Shown one piece after another: positions 59,717 through 64,000 of a DNA stretch of 64,000 nt (positions within the stretch are counted from its first letter, which is position 1; each line of letters opens with the position of its first letter). The stretch is from positions 1 through 64,000 of the forward strand of contig JAFGOY010000005.1 in assembly GCA_016926255.1 (NCBI GenBank), given 5' to 3'. The stretch comes from Anaerolineae bacterium (GTDB lineage: Bacteria > Chloroflexota > Anaerolineae > Aggregatilineales > UBA3940). A program made the position numbers and the translations under genes. Under the pieces are notes generated by a model. That model did no database searches. It was not told the origin of the DNA and worked only from the letters and a program-made list of their open reading frames with translations.

Positions 59717-61960
59717 ATGGTAGATACAATCGTACTGGCCGGTAACCCGAATGTCGGCAAGAGTTCGCTGTACAACGCCCTTACCCGAACCTGGCAGCAT
59801 GTCGGCAACTGGCCGGGGAAAACAGTCGAGAAGAAGGAAGGCAAGACCTGGATCGACGACCAGGAGTACAATGTCGTCGATCTGCCGGGCATCTACAGCC
59901 TGACCGCCTACTCGATGGAGGAGATCATCACCCGAGACTTCATCGTCGACGAACAACCCCGGCTGGTCGTCGCAGTGGTCGATGCCTCCAACCTGGAGCG
60001 GAACCTTTACCTCGTCACCCAGCTTATTGAATTGGAAGTCCCCCTGCTGCTTGCCCTGAACATGGCCGATGTCGCCCACCAGCACCATATTGGCATCGAC
60101 CGGCAGCGGTTGTCAGAACAGCTTGGTGGTATCCCCATCGTGGAGACGGTCGGCAACCGCCGGGTCGGGATCGACGGTCTCAAACAGGCGATCCGATCCG
60201 CCTGCGAACAGTTTCCGGCGGGCCAGCCGCCGATATCTTACAGCCCCGAAGTAGAAAACGAGATCGGAGCCTTAGCCGGAATGGTCGAGGATCGAAAGCC
60301 GCTCGGCGGGCACTACCCGGCCCGCTGGATGGCGATCAAGCTCCTAGAATCGGATGAAGACATCATCGACCGCCTGAAGGACGATGGGCATGCTGTCCTC
60401 CTCGAAGCCGCCCAACAGTCGATCTCCCGAATCGCAGAGGCAACCAAAGAAGACCCGGAGACGCTGATCGCTGACAGCCGCTACAGTTTCATCGGTGACG
60501 TGGCCTGCCAGTCGGTCGAACGGGACAGCGAGTGCAGAGAAACCCCCTCTGACCGGATCGATCAGGTGGTCACCCATCCCATCTTTGGCACCGTGATCTT
60601 CTTCGCCCTGATGTGGCTGGTCTTCCAGTTCACCACCAACGTCAGCGCGCCCTTCGTCGACTGGATCGACGGGGTGATCGGCGGGCCGGTCACTCACTGG
60701 GTCACGGCGATACTGGGCTGGATCGGGCTGACCGGCACCTGGGTCGAAAGCCTGTTCGTCGACGGGATCATCGCCGGGGTTGGGGGTGTGCTGGTTTTCG
60801 TACCGGTCTTGTTGACCCTGTTTTTCGTCCTGGCGATCCTTGAGGATTCGGGCTACATGGCCCGCGCCGCGTTTGTGATGGAACACATCATGAAGCTGAT
60901 CGGCCTGCCGGGGAAAGCGTTTCTACCACTGATCGTCGGGTTTGGCTGCACCGTCCCGGCGATCTACGCCTCGCGCACGCTTGACAACGAGGACGACCGC
61001 AAACTGGTTTCATTTTTGACCACCTTCATAAGCTGCGGTGCACGCCTGCCCATCTATGTATTGTTCGGGATCGCGTTCTTCGGCGCACAATCCGGGCTGC
61101 TGGTATTCGGGATGTACGGCCTGGGGATCGCCATCGCCCTGCTGACCGGGTTTGCGCTCAAGAAACTCTTTTTCAGCGACAAAGAACCGACCCCGTTCGT
61201 GATCGAACTCCCGCCGTACCGCGCCCCTACCCTGCGCGATGTGCTGCGCCAGATGTGGCAGCGCACCGAAGAGTTCCTGCGCAAGGCGTCGACCGTCATC
61301 CTGGCCTTTTCGGTCGTTCTCTGGCTGATGCTGTCCATCCCGGTCGGCAGCGGCAGCTTCAACAATGTCGCCACCGGGGACAGCCTGTTCGGGACAATCT
61401 CCAGAACCATCGCCCCGGCATTCGAGCCAGCCGGGTTCGGCACCTGGCAGGCGTCCGGCTCGCTGCTCTCCGGGTTCGTGGCGAAAGAGATTATCATCGT
61501 CACCATGAATCAGATTTACCTGGAAGAAGACAGCGCTCAACTACTGGAAGATGATTCGATAGAGCCGACGCCCACCTTCGCGCAGGACCTCGAGGAGATC
61601 GTCACCTCGTTTGTGATGGCAGTCGTCAAAGCGGTGGAAGAGATCGCCAACATCGTGCCGCGCACTGTCAGCCTGCTCCCCGGCATCAACCTGCGGGATG
61701 TCAGCCTGATCCCCGCCGAGACAGACGCCAGTGACACCTCCACGCTCCAGGCCATCCTTCGCACACATTTCACCCCGCTGACCGCCGTCGCGTTTTCCGT
61801 GTTTGTGCTGCTCTATATCCCCTGTATTACGTCGATCTCGGCCATGCGGCACGAATTCGGCACGCGCTGGATGCTCTACCAGATCGCTTACACATCGATC
61901 ATTGCCTGGGCTGCCGCCGTCGCCGTCAATCAGGCTGGCCGGTTATTGGGATGGGGATGA
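59717..61960 (+). CDS. feoB: Ferrous iron transport protein B
   Basis: A 747-residue inner-membrane Fe(II) transporter with an N-terminal G-protein domain. GTPase motifs: G1 AGNPNVGKSS near residue 8, the G2 switch TVEKKEG, G3 DLPGIYSL near 55, G4 NMAD near 115. A helical spacer follows to about 275, then the membrane part: SGYMARAAFVMEHIMKLIGLPGKAF (in two parts), the FGCTVPAI Gate motif and CGARLPIY with conserved Cys, and a second Gate-like segment near the C-terminus. The linker after the last loop (residues 605-660) is rather long. No feoA gene lies next to it, but an SH3/FeoA-like part ends the DtxR protein. Confidence 0.96.
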   Translation: MVDTIVLAGNPNVGKSSLYNALTRTWQHVGNWPGKTVEKKEGKTWIDDQEYNVVDLPGIYSLTAYSMEEIITRDFIVDEQPRLVVAVVDASNLERNLYLVTQLIELEVPLLLALNMADVAHQHHIGIDRQRLSEQLGGIPIVETVGNRRVGIDGLKQAIRSACEQFPAGQPPISYSPEVENEIGALAGMVEDRKPLGGHYPARWMAIKLLESDEDIIDRLKDDGHAVLLEAAQQSISRIAEATKEDPETLIADSRYSFIGDVACQSVERDSECRETPSDRIDQVVTHPIFGTVIFFALMWLVFQFTTNVSAPFVDWIDGVIGGPVTHWVTAILGWIGLTGTWVESLFVDGIIAGVGGVLVFVPVLLTLFFVLAILEDSGYMARAAFVMEHIMKLIGLPGKAFLPLIVGFGCTVPAIYASRTLDNEDDRKLVSFLTTFISCGARLPIYVLFGIAFFGAQSGLLVFGMYGLGIAIALLTGFALKKLFFSDKEPTPFVIELPPYRAPTLRDVLRQMWQRTEEFLRKASTVILAFSVVLWLMLSIPVGSGSFNNVATGDSLFGTISRTIAPAFEPAGFGTWQASGSLLSGFVAKEIIIVTMNQIYLEEDSAQLLEDDSIEPTPTFAQDLEEIVTSFVMAVVKAVEEIANIVPRTVSLLPGINLRDVSLIPAETDASDTSTLQAILRTHFTPLTAVAFSVFVLLYIPCITSISAMRHEFGTRWMLYQIAYTSIIAWAAAVAVNQAGRLLGWG

Positions 61961-62262
61961 TGATGGGGACGACACTGACACAGGTGCTGGCGGCAATCGA
62001 AAACAACAAGGGGCCGCTTTCGTTGAACCGGTTGGCCGATCAATTCGATGTCAGCCGGGGGATGCTCGAAGATATGCTCCAGTTCTGGGTGCGGAAAGGC
62101 AGGCTCAGGGTGATCGAGGCGGGAGCGGAGGTCGATTGTTCGTGCTGTGCTGCCAGGGCTGGCTGCCCGCTGGTGGCAAAGATGCCCAGACGCTACGAAA
62201 TCGTCGACAGCAATTCGAACGCCGGTACGGAGAACTGCTGCGAGTATCAGCAGCCGGAATGA
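61951..62262 (+). CDS. FeoC-like winged-helix protein
   Basis: A 103-residue protein. An N-terminal winged helix (LTQVLAAIENNKGPLSLNRLADQFDVS) is followed by a short Cys-rich loop CSCCAARAGCPL, as in FeoC proteins that bind an iron-sulfur cluster and control FeoB turnover or operon expression. Its start overlaps the feoB stop; of several in-frame ATGs, the one at 61957 makes an ATGA overlap and is equally possible. The gene is 10 bases before the DtxR-family gene. Confidence 0.82.
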   Translation: MGMMMGTTLTQVLAAIENNKGPLSLNRLADQFDVSRGMLEDMLQFWVRKGRLRVIEAGAEVDCSCCAARAGCPLVAKMPRRYEIVDSNSNAGTENCCEYQQPE

Positions 62263-62272
62263 GGAAGAAATC

Positions 62273-62926
62273 ATGATCAGGTCTGAAAGTACCGAGATGT
62301 ATCTGAAGACGATCCTTGAATTAGGCACCGGTAAAGAACCGGTCGCCATCTCGCAGGTCGCCGAACGCTGGGGGGTGACGCCTGTTTCGGCCAACGAGAT
62401 GATCAAGCGGCTGGCCGAATACGGCATGATCCGCCACGAGCCGTACAAGGGCGTATCTCTAACCGAAACCGGCCTTCGCCAGGCGACCAACATCCTGCGG
62501 CGGCACCGCCTCTGGGAGCGCCTGCTGGTCGATCACCTGGGCGTCGACTGGGCAGAATCCCATGATGCCGCCTGTCAACTCGAACATGCCACCGCCGAAG
62601 CGGTCACCACGGCGCTCGACGCATTCCTTGGCCATCCGACAACCTGTCCACACGGCAACCCGATCCCTGATCCCGGCCAGCCTGTGAACGAGGCAGAGAC
62701 TCGCCCCCTCAGCACGCTGGAGATCGGGCAGCAGGCGACGATCATCTGCATTCACCCGGAAGAAACCGCGCTGCTAAACTACCTTGCCGAACATGGAATC
62801 TATCCTCAACGCACCGTCGAAGTGGAAGAGATCGCTCCCCTGGATGGGCCGCTCACTGTGCGGGTCGGGGAGCAGCGTACGGTCATCGGGCGGGAAGCGG
62901 CCAGCCGCGTTCACGTCGCAGTCTAA
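62273..62926 (+). CDS. DtxR/IdeR-family metal-dependent regulator
   Basis: A 217-residue metal-responsive repressor. Winged helix in 1-75 (STEMYLKTILEL then ISQVAERWGVTPVSANEMIKRL), dimer and metal domain in 76-140 (RRHRLWERLLVDHLGVDW, EAHD-like SHDAACQLEHATAEAV and CPHGNPIPD), then an SH3/FeoA-like domain (LEIGQQATIICIHPEETALLNYLAEHGI). GAGGAAGAAATC precedes the ATG. Iron is the probable ligand because the gene ends the feo operon, but Mn cannot be ruled out from residues seen. The inverted repeat at 59651 is its likely target. Confidence 0.93.
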   Translation: MIRSESTEMYLKTILELGTGKEPVAISQVAERWGVTPVSANEMIKRLAEYGMIRHEPYKGVSLTETGLRQATNILRRHRLWERLLVDHLGVDWAESHDAACQLEHATAEAVTTALDAFLGHPTTCPHGNPIPDPGQPVNEAETRPLSTLEIGQQATIICIHPEETALLNYLAEHGIYPQRTVEVEEIAPLDGPLTVRVGEQRTVIGREAASRVHVAV

Positions 62927-62941
62927 AAGCCGATTCGCCGT

Positions 62942-63505
62942 TTAAGCCCGGTCATCACAAACATGGGTGGGCGTGATCTCAGCGCCGCACTGCACGCAGT
63001 ATTTCGAACGCGGCAGCGGATCGCCACAGTGCGAACAGTGGCGGGGCATCAACAGGTGCGGGGGGCAGGCGTGTGGGGCTGGTTCGCTCCGGCAGATATG
63101 CGGTGGCGTGATCTCCATTCCACACTTTGTGCAGAATTGTTTCCCCGGCAGCAGTTCCTTGCATGACGGGCAGCGCTGGAGCTTCATCGAGGGGCAAACG
63201 TGTACCGGGTCGGCACGGTGAACGTGAGTCGCGGGTGCTGCCGAACAGTGATGCGACGGAGTGATCTCCTCGCCGCAGGTTTCACAGTACTGTTTTACCG
63301 GCAGCAGTTGGCCGCAGTCAAGGCAGCGGCCCGGCGCGGGCTGAGGCGGGCAGACATGCGGGAGCGGTCTGGGTGCGCAGACATGCGGCGGCGAAATCTC
63401 CTCACCGCACGTTTCACAGTAGACCGGGGGTGAGATCGATTCGCCACACAGGGAGCAGGTTTGCGCCGAACGTGGCAAACAGTGGTGTTCGACCGGCTTT
63501 TCCAT
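62942..63505 (-). CDS. Four-fold zinc-ribbon repeat protein
   Basis: A 187-residue cysteine-rich protein made of four tandem zinc ribbons of about 27 residues each: a CxxC pair, a short turn with Pro, then YCxxCGxEI and PPHxC. Examples: CETCGEEISPPHVC, CETCGEEITPSHHC, CTKCGMEITPPHIC and CVQCGAEITPTHVC. Linkers are rich in Pro, His and Cys (PHVCPPQPAP). The ATG at 63505 is chosen because AGAGGAATACCTG lies before it; a GTG 30 bases upstream is possible. No DNA- or membrane-binding part is seen. Probably a metal-binding or protein-interaction module. Confidence 0.75.
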   Translation of the reverse strand: MEKPVEHHCLPRSAQTCSLCGESISPPVYCETCGEEISPPHVCAPRPLPHVCPPQPAPGRCLDCGQLLPVKQYCETCGEEITPSHHCSAAPATHVHRADPVHVCPSMKLQRCPSCKELLPGKQFCTKCGMEITPPHICRSEPAPHACPPHLLMPRHCSHCGDPLPRSKYCVQCGAEITPTHVCDDRA

Positions 63506-63553
63506 CAGGTATTCCTCTTCGTGAGTGTGCTTCACAGATCAATACGCACCGGC

Positions 63554-63665
63554 ACCCGGAATTGTTTCACAAACAAGTTGGCATAGAAACAACATGGCGA
63601 TCTTTAGCCCGGCGGCTTCAGCCCCGGGCTTTGTTAGCCTTCATACACTGGAACCCGGAATTGTT
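63554..63665. repeat. 13-bp direct repeat around a REP-like hairpin
   Basis: ACCCGGAATTGTT occurs at 63554-63566 and again at 63653-63665, 99 bases apart. Between them lies a hairpin AGCCCGG/CCGGGCT with an inner GGC/GCC stem (63606-63630). The arrangement might be the trace of a small inserted element in the divergent gap between the zinc-ribbon gene and mutY. Confidence 0.5.
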
Positions 63666-63697
63666 GCAGAGCGCACCGGTACGGTATTATCACCCCT

Positions 63698-64000
63698 ATG
63701 ATTGATCCTTCGCCACTCCACACCGCGCTGATCGCCTGGTTCAAAACCCATCGAGAAGACCTCCCCTGGCGGCATACCGGTGATCCTTATGCCGTATGGG
63801 TATCCGAGATCATGCTCCAGCAGACCCAGGTCGCCACCGTGATCCCCTATTTCGAGCAGTTCATGGCGCAGTTTCCAACCGTCGAGGCGCTTGCCGCCGC
63901 CCCGCTCGACAAGGTACTCAAGCAGTGGGAGGGATTGGGCTACTACAGCCGCGCCCGGAACCTGCACCGAGCCGCCCGGATGGTGGTCGAGCAGTTCGGC
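63698..64000 (+). CDS. mutY: A/G-specific adenine glycosylase (5' part)
   Basis: The first 101 residues of a MutY-type base-excision repair glycosylase; the rest lies beyond the window. [20 protein letters not shown] then [14 protein letters not shown] gives the catalytic Glu region ([10 protein letters not shown]), and [19 protein letters not shown] is the typical second signature. It removes adenine mispaired with 8-oxoguanine. Endonuclease III is less likely because of the LPWR and [11 protein letters not shown] motifs. Truncated only by the window edge. Confidence 0.93.
   Translation, partial: MIDPSPLHTALIAWFKTHREDLPWRHTGDPYAVWVSEIMLQQTQVATVIPYFEQFMAQFPTVEALAAAPLDKVLKQWEGLGYYSRARNLHRAARMVVEQFG

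Noticed and set aside
1-64000. tRNA or rRNA genes
   Set aside because: I read the intergenic stretches for cloverleaf arms, CCA ends and GGTTCGA-type loops and found none; one GGTTCGAAC-like run at about 34347 is inside the Nudix gene.

Overview
The window looks like chromosomal DNA from a GC-rich member of the Chloroflexota, probably Anaerolineae-like. This is an inference from gene content and protein style: proline/threonine-linker anchored proteins, a gliding-type ABC locus, anchored TPR proteins, many PAS/receiver proteins, an F420-type reductase, and a diterpene gene pair that I know in this phylum from Herpetosiphon. I saw no rRNA, tRNA, CRISPR array, IS element or prophage. Most genes are in tight, well-spaced sets with clear Shine-Dalgarno (SD) sequences.

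Layout. 0.2-7.5 kb (+) is a signalling cluster: three receiver-only proteins, a PAS-GAF histidine kinase with its LuxR-type regulator, and a second kinase fused to an HD-GYP domain. 7.8-9.2 kb is a polyprenyl-phosphate sugar transferase. 9.4-14.2 kb (-) holds an F420-type reductase behind a TetR-type operator, an ARMT1-like phosphatase and two tandem membrane-anchored TPR proteins. 14.5-19.4 kb (+) is a gliding-type ABC exporter operon in which the GldG-like protein carries an inserted seven-blade WD40 propeller. 20.4-22.7 kb (-) is minC-minD-minE. 22.8-31.9 kb has housekeeping genes (surE, uvrC, SDRs, MBL hydrolase) and small unknowns.

33.2-36.3 kb (-) is the most notable locus: a class II diterpene cyclase (DxDD motif), a Nudix hydrolase and an Rv3378c-like terminal diterpene synthase, apparently one operon. 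Upstream of it on the same strand lies a second phosphorelay set (36.4-39.9 kb: one membrane kinase, three lone receivers, one OmpR-type regulator). 40.9-54.7 kb is a surface-polysaccharide region: three GT4 glycosyltransferases, two large multi-pass proteins, a flippase, a nucleotide-sugar dehydrogenase and an epimerase, interrupted by one AT-rich gene of foreign look. 54.8-59.5 kb (-) has rsmI, a tandem pair of Thr/Pro-linker anchored proteins, a PpiC-type lipoprotein and an EF-like small protein. 59.7-62.9 kb (+) is feoB-feoC-dtxR behind a strong promoter with a DtxR-like inverted repeat at the transcription start. The window ends in a four-ribbon zinc protein and the 5' part of mutY.

Across the window lie three copies of a 36-bp intergenic palindromic element (arms CCTATCCG/CGGATAGG, 20-nt core), a dispersed repeat family of this genome. 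How the parts may work together: the PGT at 7.8 kb could start the glycan that the 41-54 kb genes extend and flip; the phosphorelay at 36-40 kb may control the adjacent diterpene operon; the DtxR protein probably controls its own feo operon. These links are inferences from position.
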